Of a stretch of DNA of 9,558 nt, positions 1-6,904 are shown piece by piece (position 1 is the first letter of the stretch; each line of letters opens with the position of its first letter). Under the pieces are notes generated by a model that searched no databases, was not told where the DNA came from, and saw nothing but the letters and a program-made list of their open reading frames with translations. Origin of the DNA: Clostridiaceae bacterium (GTDB lineage Bacteria > Bacillota > Clostridia > Oscillospirales > Acutalibacteraceae); NCBI GenBank assembly GCA_016303035.1, contig JAEDML010000039.1, positions 1 to 9,558 of the forward strand, read 5' to 3'. The translations under genes were made by a program, and so were the position numbers.

Positions 1-309
1 AGAAATTTAACGGTAGATAATCTTGAAGATTATCTGCCCGAAAATGTCACCGAAATAGTTTCGGGCGGAGCCAGGGGAATAGACAAATGCGCCCGAAGTT
101 ATGCCGTTGCGAACAATATAAGGCTAAAAGAGTTTCTTCCGGAATATCAAAAATACGGCAGGCGCGCTCCGCTTGTAAGAAATTTGCAGATAATTGATTA
201 CGCCGACCGCGTAATAGCCTTTTGGGACGGTGAGTCCCACGGTACAAAATTTGTTATAGAAAACTGCAAAAGGCTTAATAAAAGCGTAACGGTTTACAGG
301 AAAAAATAA
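1..309 (+). CDS. SLOG-family protein (DUF2493/YspA-like), 3' part
   Basis: The open frame runs in from the left edge and ends at TAA 307-309, giving 102 residues. It contains SGGARGID at visible residues 21-28, the glycine-rich nucleotide-binding-type motif shared by DprA-like and SLOG Rossmann-fold proteins. It also contains RNLQIIDYAD (60-69) and AFWDGESHGT (73-82), which are typical of the small DUF2493 (cpYpsA-related) family. The visible N-terminus, RNLTVDNLEDYL, resembles the residues just after the first beta strand in that family, so probably only about 8-10 residues are missing. The family is thought to bind nucleotide-related ligands, but the ligand and role of this protein are unknown. 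It is a stand-alone single-domain protein as far as visible. The promoter predicted for htpG begins inside its last codons. Family assignment is fairly sure; function is not. Confidence 0.8.
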   Translation, partial: RNLTVDNLEDYLPENVTEIVSGGARGIDKCARSYAVANNIRLKEFLPEYQKYGRRAPLVRNLQIIDYADRVIAFWDGESHGTKFVIENCKRLNKSVTVYRKK

Positions 310-322
310 AAGGTTATATAAA
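293..322 (+). promoter_or_regulatory. Predicted sigma-A promoter of htpG (P1)
   Basis: The -35 box TTTACA (293-298, 5 of 6 to TTGACA) and -10 box TATAAA (317-322, 5 of 6) are separated by 18 bp. Transcription would start near 329, at the left edge of the CIRCE element, which is the usual geometry for HrcA-repressed promoters. The -35 box lies inside the 3' end of the upstream SLOG gene. Predicted from sequence only; the operator placement supports it. Confidence 0.65.
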
Positions 323-329
323 TAAAAGC

Positions 330-356
330 TTAGCACTCAATAAAAAAGAGTGCTAA
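330..356 (+). promoter_or_regulatory. CIRCE operator (HrcA binding site) before htpG
   Basis: TTAGCACTC (330-338), nine bases (339-347), then GAGTGCTAA (348-356) matches the CIRCE consensus TTAGCACTC-N9-GAGTGCTAA at all 18 arm positions with the exact spacer length. CIRCE is the operator of the heat-shock repressor HrcA, best known upstream of groESL and hrcA-grpE-dnaK. Here it sits just downstream of a predicted -10 box and about 100 bp before the htpG start codon. The inverted repeat extends five more pairs on each side (325-329 with 357-361), giving a 14-bp perfect stem that would also form a hairpin in the htpG leader. The identification is very secure; control of htpG is inferred from position. 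Confidence 0.93.
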
Positions 357-380
357 GCTTTACATTTTATTCATATTTTG

Positions 381-410
381 TTAACACAATCACATACAGA
401 GCGATATATA
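381..410 (+). promoter_or_regulatory. Possible second htpG promoter (P2)
   Basis: TTAACA (381-386, 5 of 6 to TTGACA) is followed after 18 bp by TATATA (405-410, 4 of 6), with TATACT overlapping at 407-412. If used, it would start transcription near 417, downstream of CIRCE, and so escape direct HrcA roadblock. The -35 lies in the small palindrome-containing stretch TTGTTAACACAA (378-389). The region is AT-rich, so a chance match is quite possible. Confidence 0.3.
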
Positions 411-454
411 CTATATGTCAGTTAAAGTCAAACTTATATTAAAAAGGTGATAAA

Positions 455-2344
455 ATGCGTACAAAACAGTTTAAATCGGAATCAAAAAAACTTATGGATA
501 TGATGATAAATTCCATATACACACACAAGGAAATTTTCCTGCGCGAGCTTATTTCCAACGCAAGCGACGCGCTTGATAAGCTCTATTTCCGCTCGCTTAC
601 CGATACTAATGTAGGTATTGCGCCCGAGGATTTTGAGATTCGCCTTGAAATTGACAAGGACGCGCGCACCCTTAAAATTATTGATAACGGCTGCGGTATG
701 ACCGAGGACGAGCTGGACACTAACCTCGGAACGATTGCCAAGAGCGGCTCGCAGGCGTTCAGGGCTGAAAACGAGAAGACCGAAAATGTAGATATAATAG
801 GTCAGTTCGGCGTGGGCTTTTATTCGGCGTTTATGGTTAGCGACTGCGTGACGGTTGAAAGCCGTGCCTACGGCTCGGATTCGGCGTACCGCTGGAAGTC
901 AACCGGAGCCGACGGCTACACAATAGAGCCCTGCGACAAGGAAACGGTCGGAACGGTCGTAACACTGCACATTAAGGAAAAGACCGAGGACGAGAATTAC
1001 GATGAGTACCTCGACCAATACCGTATAAGTGCCCTTGTAAAGAAATATTCCGACTATATCCGCCACCCGATTAAGATGGAATTTACCACAAAGGAGCCGA
1101 TAGAGGGCAAGGAGAACGAGTATAAGGACGTAACCGAAATACGCACCCTTAACAGTATGGTGCCGCTCTGGAAAAAGGCAAAGAACGAGATAAAACCTGA
1201 GGAATACAACGCTTTTTACAAGGAGAAATACTACGATTACAACGACCCTGCAAGGGTGATTCACTTCAAAACCGAGGGTCAGGCTACCTACAGCGCATTG
1301 TTGTTTGTGCCCAAGCAGCCGCCGTTTGATTATTATACAAAGGAATATGAAAAGGGACTTCAGCTTTACTCAAAGGGCGTGCTGATAATGGAAAAGTGCG
1401 GAGATTTACTGCCCGACCATTTCAGCTTTGTAAAGGGACTTGTAGACAGCGAGGATTTATCGCTTAATATTTCGCGCGAGATGCTCCAGCATGACAATCA
1501 GCTTAAGCTGATTGCCAAAACGCTTGAAAAGAAGATAAAGAACGAGCTTGAAAAAATGCTCAAGGACGAGCGGGAGGCCTACGAGGAATTCTTCAAATCC
1601 TTCGGTATTCAGTTAAAGTTCGGGGTTTATAACGATTACGGAGTTCATAAGGACTCTCTTAAGGATTTGCTTTTGTTCCGTTCTTCAAACGAGAAGAAGT
1701 ATGTTACCTTTAAAGAGTATACCGAGCGTATGAAGGAGGGGCAGGATACCGTCTATTACGCCTGCGGAGAAACCGACGATAAGATTGATATGCTTCCCCA
1801 GGCGGATATTTTAAGGGATAAGGGTTATGAATTCCTTTATCTTACCGAAAATGTCGATGAGTTCGCAATCAAGATGCTCGGCGAGTATGACGGCAAGAAG
1901 TTTGTGAACATCTGCGACGATAAGCTTGACCTTGACAGCGAGGAAGAAAAGAAAAAACTTGAAAGCGAAAACGAGTCGGCAAAGGATATGTTCGGCTTTA
2001 TGAAGGAGAGCATAGGCGACAAGGTAAACGCCGTACGCTTTACCAACAAGCTGAAAAAGCACCCCGTATGCCTTACAAGCGAGGGCGGAATCTCGCTTGA
2101 AATGGAAAAGGTGTTAAACTCTATGCCGGGTGCCGAGCAGAACAGGGTAAAGGCTCAGCTTGTGCTTGAAATCAATGCAAATCACCCGATTGCCGAAAAG
2201 CTGAAAACGCTTTACGCCGATGATAAGGATACCCTTGCAAAATTTGCAAAGCTCCTTTACGGGGAGGCCTGCTTAATAGGCGGAACGGGCGTTGCCGATC
2301 CTGTTGAGCACAGCAACCTTGTATGCGAGCTTATGACGAAATAA
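455..2344 (+). CDS. htpG: Molecular chaperone HtpG (bacterial Hsp90)
   Basis: This 629-residue protein is a full-length cytosolic Hsp90 (E. coli HtpG is 624), an ATP-driven dimeric chaperone that remodels client proteins. The N-terminal GHKL ATPase domain (about 1-215) shows FLRELISNASDAL (28-40) with catalytic Glu31 and Asn35, DNGCGM (77-82), and the lid IGQFGVGFYSAF (115-126). The middle domain carries LNISREML (337-344), whose Arg341 corresponds to the arginine that contacts the ATP gamma-phosphate. The C-terminal dimerization domain is complete and there is no eukaryotic MEEVD tail, as expected for bacteria. The start at 455 is supported by AAAGGTGA at 443-450. The gene is monocistronic: it has its own promoter and CIRCE operator upstream and a strong terminator 7 bp after the stop. 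Regulation by HrcA is inferred from the operator; in B. subtilis htpG is not an HrcA target. Confidence 0.98.
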   Translation: MRTKQFKSESKKLMDMMINSIYTHKEIFLRELISNASDALDKLYFRSLTDTNVGIAPEDFEIRLEIDKDARTLKIIDNGCGMTEDELDTNLGTIAKSGSQAFRAENEKTENVDIIGQFGVGFYSAFMVSDCVTVESRAYGSDSAYRWKSTGADGYTIEPCDKETVGTVVTLHIKEKTEDENYDEYLDQYRISALVKKYSDYIRHPIKMEFTTKEPIEGKENEYKDVTEIRTLNSMVPLWKKAKNEIKPEEYNAFYKEKYYDYNDPARVIHFKTEGQATYSALLFVPKQPPFDYYTKEYEKGLQLYSKGVLIMEKCGDLLPDHFSFVKGLVDSEDLSLNISREMLQHDNQLKLIAKTLEKKIKNELEKMLKDEREAYEEFFKSFGIQLKFGVYNDYGVHKDSLKDLLLFRSSNEKKYVTFKEYTERMKEGQDTVYYACGETDDKIDMLPQADILRDKGYEFLYLTENVDEFAIKMLGEYDGKKFVNICDDKLDLDSEEEKKKLESENESAKDMFGFMKESIGDKVNAVRFTNKLKKHPVCLTSEGGISLEMEKVLNSMPGAEQNRVKAQLVLEINANHPIAEKLKTLYADDKDTLAKFAKLLYGEACLIGGTGVADPVEHSNLVCELMTK

Positions 2345-2351
2345 AAGACAG

Positions 2352-2389
2352 AAAAATCCTGAAACGGAAATCTCCGTTTCAGGATTTTT
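2352..2389. terminator. Bidirectional rho-independent terminator, htpG/nadE
   Basis: A perfect 17-bp stem pairs 2352-2368 with 2373-2389 around the tetraloop AATC. The outer ends are A5 and T5, so the hairpin is followed by a U-run whichever strand is read. It starts 7 bp after the htpG stop and ends 21 bp before the nadE stop, fitting a shared terminator for the two convergent genes. Confidence 0.92.
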
Positions 2390-2410
2390 GTATATAAGTT
2401 CTTTCAGGTC

Positions 2411-4330
2411 CTATACCTTTATTTTTTCGGCTTCGTCAAGCCAGAGCTTTGCCGACGCGTCCGACGGCATTCGCCAATCTCCGCGCGGAGAAAGCGTTAC
2501 CGAACCGACCTTAGGACCGTCCGGCAGGCAGGAACGCTTGAACTGCTGGGAGAAAAATCTCCGCAGGAAAACCTTAAGCCATTTAAGAATAACATCAGGC
2601 TCATATTCACCCTTAAATGCCGCAACGCAAAGGCGAAAGATTTTTTCGGGGCTTTCGCCGAAGCGCAGCATATGATAAAGAAAGAAATCGTGAAGCTCAT
2701 AGGGACCTACAAGATCCTCGGTTTTCTGTGCTATTTCGCCGCTGTCAAGCGCCGGAAGAAGCTCGGGCGAAACCGGTGTATCGAGAATATCAAGCAGTAC
2801 GGCTTTAAGCTCGTCGGTGCTGTTTTCCGCCTCGTAGCTTACGATATAGCGCACCAGCGTTTTCGGAACCGAGCAGTTTACTGCGTACATCGACATATGG
2901 TCGCCGTTGTAGGTTGCCCAGCCGAGCGCCAATTCCGATAAATCCCCCGTTCCTATAACCATGCCGTTCTGCTTATTTGCAATATCCATTAAAACCTGCG
3001 TGCGTTCGCGCGCCTGTGAATTTTCAAAGGTCACATCGTAATCGCCTTCACTCTGACCGATATCCTTAAAATGCTGTTTTACCGAAGCTGTAATATTTAC
3101 CTCTTTAAAGCTTACTCCCAAAAGGGAACACAGCTTTTGAGAGTTTGTGTGTGTGCGCTTAGTAGTGCCGAAGCATGGCATAGTAACTGCGGTAATGTCG
3201 CTTACCGATCTGCCTAACAGCTTCATCGCCCTTACCGCCACAAGCAGGGCAAGGGTACTGTCAAGCCCGCCCGAAATGCCTATAACTACCGACCGTGAAT
3301 TTGTGTGTGCAAGCCGCTTTTTAAGTCCGTGGGACTGCATTTGCAAAATAGCCTCGGCGCGCTCCTTAACGGCAAGCTTGTCAGAGGGTACAAAGGGCGT
3401 CCTTTCATAACTCCTTGTAAGAAGCGTGGTAATTACCTTTTGGGTGAATGAAATTTTGCGGCAGGCGTACGCGGTTTCAAAGCTGGTGTTTTTATGCCGC
3501 TCGCCAATAAGTTTTTTTACATCTATTTCGGTAACGGTAAGCGTATTGCCGCAAAACGGTTTGTTTTCGGCAAGCATTGTGCCGTTTTCATATACAAGGC
3601 AGTGACCTGAAAAAACAAGGTCTTGGGAGGATTCCCCGTCATACGCCGAGGAATAGACATATCCGCATAGGTTTCTTGCGGAGGTTGAAGAAATCAGCAG
3701 TCTTCTGTAATCAGCCTTGCCTATAACCTCGTTAGACGCGGAAAGATTTGCGATTATCGCGGCTCCCGAACCGCATAACCTTTCCGAAGGCTGACTTGCC
3801 GCCCATACATCCTCGCAAATTTCAACGCCGAAGGTGTATTCCTTTAGGGTATCGTGTGTGAAAATCAAATCGGTGCCGAAAGGAATGTCTGTACCGCCTA
3901 TATTTATAACGGCGTTCTGAGGAATATCCTTACCCGATGAAAACTGCCTTTTTTCATAAAATTCCCCGTAGTTCGGTATGTGGGATTTCGGAATAATGCC
4001 GAGTATTTTACCCGAGCATAAAACGGCGGCGCAGTTAAAAAGCTTTGAATTATATATAAGCGGAACGCCTATAATAACAACAGGGTATTTTGAAAGGGTG
4101 TATTCCGTAATTTCCTTAAGCGCGTCCTCCGCCGCTTTAAGCAGCGTTTCGGAGAAAAAAAGGTCGCCGCAGGTATAACCGGTAACACAAAGCTCCGGAA
4201 GCACAAGCAGGTTGACCTTCAGGCTGTCCGCCTCGTCAATACGCGACTTTATGCTTTCGGTATTACAGGAAACGCCGGCAACGGTAACCTCGGGTATTCC
4301 GCAGGCAACTTTTATAAATCCGTCTTTCAT
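2411..4330 (-). CDS. nadE: Glutamine-dependent NAD+ synthetase
   Basis: A 639-residue two-domain enzyme that converts nicotinic acid adenine dinucleotide (NaAD), ATP and glutamine to NAD+, the last step of de novo and salvage NAD synthesis. The N-terminal nitrilase-type glutaminase domain (about 5-285) has the expected triad: Glu46 in LPELCVTGY, Lys115 in PKSHIPNYGEFYEKRQF, and Cys172 in VEICEDVWA. The C-terminal synthetase domain has the ATP pyrophosphatase P-loop SGGLDS (353-358), GTGDLSELALGW (460-471) and the conserved tail LPDGPKVGS (602-610) with SPRGDWRMPSDA (614-625). Length and motifs match the long bacterial form studied in Mycobacterium tuberculosis, so it should use glutamine rather than free ammonia. 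The start is supported by GTGAGG seven bases upstream (4338-4343, minus strand). It is transcribed alone, convergent with htpG and divergent from the PEP carboxykinase gene. Confidence 0.97.
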   Translation of the reverse strand: MKDGFIKVACGIPEVTVAGVSCNTESIKSRIDEADSLKVNLLVLPELCVTGYTCGDLFFSETLLKAAEDALKEITEYTLSKYPVVIIGVPLIYNSKLFNCAAVLCSGKILGIIPKSHIPNYGEFYEKRQFSSGKDIPQNAVINIGGTDIPFGTDLIFTHDTLKEYTFGVEICEDVWAASQPSERLCGSGAAIIANLSASNEVIGKADYRRLLISSTSARNLCGYVYSSAYDGESSQDLVFSGHCLVYENGTMLAENKPFCGNTLTVTEIDVKKLIGERHKNTSFETAYACRKISFTQKVITTLLTRSYERTPFVPSDKLAVKERAEAILQMQSHGLKKRLAHTNSRSVVIGISGGLDSTLALLVAVRAMKLLGRSVSDITAVTMPCFGTTKRTHTNSQKLCSLLGVSFKEVNITASVKQHFKDIGQSEGDYDVTFENSQARERTQVLMDIANKQNGMVIGTGDLSELALGWATYNGDHMSMYAVNCSVPKTLVRYIVSYEAENSTDELKAVLLDILDTPVSPELLPALDSGEIAQKTEDLVGPYELHDFFLYHMLRFGESPEKIFRLCVAAFKGEYEPDVILKWLKVFLRRFFSQQFKRSCLPDGPKVGSVTLSPRGDWRMPSDASAKLWLDEAEKIKV

Positions 4331-4358
4331 AATGTAACCTCACTTCTTATATACTATT

Positions 4359-4387
4359 AGTTTATAGCTTTTGCGCTTTTCTGTCAA
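4359..4387 (-). promoter_or_regulatory. Predicted sigma-A promoter of nadE
   Basis: On the minus strand a perfect TTGACA (4382-4387) is followed after 17 bp by TAAACT (4359-4364, 4 of 6 to TATAAT). An overlapping TATAAA lies 15 bp from the -35 box. The predicted start would leave a leader of about 20 nt before the nadE start codon. The consensus -35 and 17-bp spacing make this convincing. Confidence 0.7.
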
Positions 4388-4462
4388 CAAATAAAAGGAT
4401 AATATTAACTTTAAAGATATAATTTGCTAAAAATATGAAGAAAATGCGAAAATATAAAAATA

Positions 4463-4480
4463 TTGTTAATTTTTTTACAA
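4463..4480 (+). promoter_or_regulatory. Putative Rex (redox repressor) operator
   Basis: The 18-bp site reads TTGTTAA, four T, TTTACAA. Against the Firmicute Rex consensus TTGTTAA-N4-TTAACAA it matches 13 of the 14 specified bases. Rex binds DNA when NADH is low and releases it when the NADH/NAD+ ratio rises. The site ends six bases before the predicted -35 box of the PEP carboxykinase gene and about 75 bp upstream of the nadE -35. It also contains an alternative -35 (TTTACA, 4474-4479). The region is AT-rich with a T-run, which lowers the information in the match, and no rex gene is in the window. Confidence 0.45.
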
Positions 4481-4486
4481 AGTCTA

Positions 4487-4515
4487 TTGATTTTTAGAAA
4501 ATCAGAGGATATAAT
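4487..4515 (+). promoter_or_regulatory. Predicted sigma-A promoter of PEP carboxykinase gene
   Basis: The -35 box TTGATT (4487-4492, 4 of 6) is followed after 17 bp by a perfect TATAAT (4510-4515). The predicted start near 4522 gives a leader of about 38 nt containing the strong ribosome binding site AAAGGAG (4544-4550). Upstream lie A- and T-rich tracts that could act as an UP element, consistent with strong expression. Confidence 0.75.
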
Positions 4516-4559
4516 GTATAAGGCGAAAATTTGAATCTTTTACAAAGGAGAGTTAAAAA

Positions 4560-6338
4560 ATGACTGATAATAAAACCGTTGTTAAGTGGCTTAACGAGGT
4601 AAAGGAACTCGTTTGCCCCGATAAAGTGGTTTGGATTGACGGAAGCGAGGAGCAGCTCGAGGAGCTTCGCCGCGAGGCCGTACAATCAGGCGAAATGATA
4701 AAGCTTAATGAAGAAAAGCTTCCCGGCTGTTATCTTCACAGGACGCTTCCGAACGATGTTGCGCGTGTTGAGGACCGTACCTTTATCTGCTCAAGAACAA
4801 AGGAAAACGCAGGTCCTACAAACAACTGGTGCGACCCGCAGGAAATGTATACCAAGCTTTACAATATCGCACGCGGCAGCTATAAGGGACGCACAATGTA
4901 TATAATCCCTTATTCTATGGGACCGATAGGTTCGCCGATTGCCAAAATCGGTATCGAGGTAACCGACTCTATCTATGTTGTTCTTAATATGGCTATTATG
5001 ACCCGTATAGGCGAAAAGGTGCTTGAAGTACTCGGCGACAGCAACGACTGGGTACGCGGTCTGCACTGCAAGTGCAATGTTGACCCCGAAAACAGATACA
5101 TCTGCCACTTCCCTGAGGATAACACAATAATTTCCGTAAACTCTGCCTACGGCGGAAACGTGCTTCTCGGCAAAAAGTGCTTTGCGCTTCGTATTGCGTC
5201 CTACCAAGGCTGGAAAGAGGGCTGGATGGCCGAGCATATGCTCATTTTGGGACTTCAGAACCCCAAGGGCGAGGTTAAATATATAGCCGCCGCTTTCCCG
5301 TCTGCCTGCGGAAAGACCAACCTTGCAATGCTTATTCCGCCGGAATATCTCCGCAAGAAGGGCTACAAGATTTGGACCGTCGGCGACGATATTGCCTGGA
5401 TGAAGATAGGCGCGGACGGCCGTCTTTACGCTATCAACCCCGAAAACGGCTTCTTCGGCGTAGCGCCCGGAACCAACTCACACTCAAACTTCAACGCGCT
5501 TGAATCTACAAAGAAGAATACCATATTTACAAATGTTGCTTTAAATCTTGACGATAACACCGTTTGGTGGGAGGGACTTAACAAGGATCTTCCTCAGAAC
5601 GCGCTTGATTGGAAGGGCAATCCTTGGGATGCTTCCAAGTTTGACAAGGCTGATAAATCTACCTATGCCGCTCACCCCAATTCAAGATTTACCGCTCCTG
5701 CCAAGAACTGCCCCTGCATTTCCGAGGAGTTTGACAAGGGCGAGGGTGTTCCGATTTCCGCAATTGTTTTCGGCGGCCGCCGTGCGAAGTGCGCTCCGCT
5801 GGTATACCAGTCAAAGAGCTGGGAGAACGGTGTATTCATCGGCTCCGCAATGGCTTCCGAAACCACAGCGGCAGCAGCCGGCGCTGTCGGCGTAGTACGC
5901 CGCGATCCTATGGCTATGCTTCCGTTCTGCGGTTATAATATGGGAGATTATTTCCGTCACTGGCTTGATATGGGCAAGAAGCTCGGCGATAAGGCTCCTA
6001 AGATTTTCAATGTAAACTGGTTCCGTACCGATGACGACGGCAACTTTATCTGGCCGGGATTTGGCGATAATATGCGCGTCCTCAATTGGATAATCGACCG
6101 TTGCGAGGGCAAGGCTGACGCTAAAGAGACCGCTATCGGCTATGTTCCGAGACCTGAGGATATCGACCTTACCGACCTTGATATGGATATTGATACCTTA
6201 AAGGGCATACTTGCGGTTGACAAGGATGTCTGGAAGAAGGAAGCCGCCGAAATTGAAGAGCATTACAAGAAGTTCGGCGACAAGCTCCCGCAGGAGTTAA
6301 GAGACCAGCTTAACGAGCTCAAAGCAAAATTAAATTAA
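4560..6338 (+). CDS. pckG: Phosphoenolpyruvate carboxykinase (GTP)
   Basis: This 592-residue cytosolic enzyme interconverts oxaloacetate + GTP and PEP + CO2 + GDP (EC 4.1.1.32). GTP-type features are present: substrate arginine Arg73 in EDRTFICSR, YGGN (197-200) in the substrate site, AEHML (224-228) with the metal-ligand histidine, the P-loop FPSACGKTNLAM (246-257) with the reactive Cys250, VGDDIAW (274-280) with metal-ligand aspartate, FGGRRA (404-409), and the guanine-pocket region NWFRTDDDGNFIWPGFGDN (486-504). The Cys in the P-loop and the guanine-pocket aromatics separate it from the ATP-type PckA family. The start has AAAGGAG nine bases upstream. It is transcribed alone, with its own promoter and terminator. 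In fermentative gut and rumen clostridia this enzyme often runs toward oxaloacetate, capturing CO2 and conserving GTP; that direction here is an inference. A Rex-like site upstream suggests redox control. Confidence 0.97.
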   Translation: MTDNKTVVKWLNEVKELVCPDKVVWIDGSEEQLEELRREAVQSGEMIKLNEEKLPGCYLHRTLPNDVARVEDRTFICSRTKENAGPTNNWCDPQEMYTKLYNIARGSYKGRTMYIIPYSMGPIGSPIAKIGIEVTDSIYVVLNMAIMTRIGEKVLEVLGDSNDWVRGLHCKCNVDPENRYICHFPEDNTIISVNSAYGGNVLLGKKCFALRIASYQGWKEGWMAEHMLILGLQNPKGEVKYIAAAFPSACGKTNLAMLIPPEYLRKKGYKIWTVGDDIAWMKIGADGRLYAINPENGFFGVAPGTNSHSNFNALESTKKNTIFTNVALNLDDNTVWWEGLNKDLPQNALDWKGNPWDASKFDKADKSTYAAHPNSRFTAPAKNCPCISEEFDKGEGVPISAIVFGGRRAKCAPLVYQSKSWENGVFIGSAMASETTAAAAGAVGVVRRDPMAMLPFCGYNMGDYFRHWLDMGKKLGDKAPKIFNVNWFRTDDDGNFIWPGFGDNMRVLNWIIDRCEGKADAKETAIGYVPRPEDIDLTDLDMDIDTLKGILAVDKDVWKKEAAEIEEHYKKFGDKLPQELRDQLNELKAKLN

Positions 6339-6346
6339 ACAAAAAT

Positions 6347-6386
6347 AAAAAGTACTGCACCGTAAAAAAGCGGTGCAGTACTTTTT
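6347..6386. terminator. Bidirectional rho-independent terminator, pckG/DUF2975 gene
   Basis: A perfect 16-bp stem pairs 6347-6362 with 6371-6386 around an 8-nt loop. The arms begin with A5 and end with T5, giving a U-run in both reading directions. It starts 8 bp after the pckG stop and ends 18 bp before the stop of the minus-strand membrane gene, so it probably serves both. Confidence 0.92.
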
Positions 6387-6404
6387 GCCTTTAATATTTT
6401 TGTA

Positions 6405-6833
6405 TCAGGAAACCGATTTCAGCTCTGCTTCAAGCAGATTTTTAAACACGCGTATAATAAGCGTAAAGAACGCGGCTGCGGCGCCGACGATATAGAACGG
6501 AAGATAAAACCGTCCCGCGGCAAGTGTTATAACCGCGCAGAAGAAGCAGCACCACGAAATTCTGTGAAGCATGGTAACGTTTTGTTTGATTATTACATCC
6601 GATTTTCCGATATTAACCAATAGTCTGCGGAGTGATAAGAGAGCCGCCGCGGCAAACGGAACGCAGGGGTAGCAGGTAACCATAATAGTGGTAGGAAGCG
6701 AAGCTTCACGCCCCTTTGATTCCACATACCATGTAACAAGCCAAGGCATTGCCACGGTAATTACCGCAAGCACCGCCATTGCAATATATACAAGTATTAA
6801 AGACAGCGTAACCGACTTTTTAGCGTTCCACAT
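6405..6833 (-). CDS. DUF2975-like four-helix membrane protein
   Basis: A 142-residue protein with four likely membrane segments at about 9-35, 47-68, 91-108 and 109-130. A positively charged loop lies between helices 2 and 3 (RRLLVNIGKSDVIIKQN, 69-85), followed by LHRISWCCF (89-97). The order of helices, the loop and the RISWCC segment resemble the DUF2975 family of small Firmicute membrane proteins, whose function is not established. The start is well supported by AAAAGGAG (6843-6850, minus strand), nine bases upstream. Members of this family often sit next to a small Cro/CI-type regulator; none is adjacent here. The gene appears monocistronic, with a predicted promoter in the divergent region shared with comEC and a terminator shared with pckG. 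That it is a real gene is very likely; the family name comes from recalled similarity, without a profile search. Confidence 0.82.
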   Translation of the reverse strand: MWNAKKSVTLSLILVYIAMAVLAVITVAMPWLVTWYVESKGREASLPTTIMVTCYPCVPFAAAALLSLRRLLVNIGKSDVIIKQNVTMLHRISWCCFFCAVITLAAGRFYLPFYIVGAAAAFFTLIIRVFKNLLEAELKSVS

Positions 6834-6875
6834 TTGCAGTATCTCCTTTTAATAGCATAGTGTTTTTACAGTTTA

Positions 6876-6904
6876 AATATACACCAAAATCAGCCGATTG
6901 TAAA
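6876..6904 (-). promoter_or_regulatory. Predicted promoter of the DUF2975-like gene
   Basis: On the minus strand, TTTACA (6899-6904, 5 of 6 to TTGACA) is followed after exactly 17 bp by TATATT (6876-6881, 5 of 6 to TATAAT). Its -35 box overlaps the -35 box of the plus-strand promoter for comEC. Confidence 0.6.

Noticed and set aside
325..361. Rho-independent terminator for the SLOG gene
   Set aside because: The 14-bp hairpin is strong but is not followed by a T-run, and its core is a perfect CIRCE with the exact nine-base spacer, so the operator reading is better.
378..395. Rex-like operator before htpG
   Set aside because: The left half-site TTGTTAA is intact, but the right half matches at only 4 of 7 positions, too weak to list as a site in AT-rich DNA; mentioned only with the possible second promoter.
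899..1264. Minus-strand open frame of 121 residues inside htpG, hydrophobic in translation
   Set aside because: It lies wholly within the well-defined htpG coding sequence, has no ribosome binding site in favour, and its composition is what the antisense of a charged, codon-biased gene produces.
2388..2675. Plus-strand open frame of 95 residues starting in the htpG/nadE terminator
   Set aside because: It overlaps the conserved C-terminal part of nadE on the other strand, begins within a terminator stem, and resembles no family.
4791..5237. Minus-strand open frame of 148 residues inside pckG
   Set aside because: It is antisense to the conserved core of PEP carboxykinase, with no recognisable domain and no plausible promoter; a shadow frame of a codon-biased gene.
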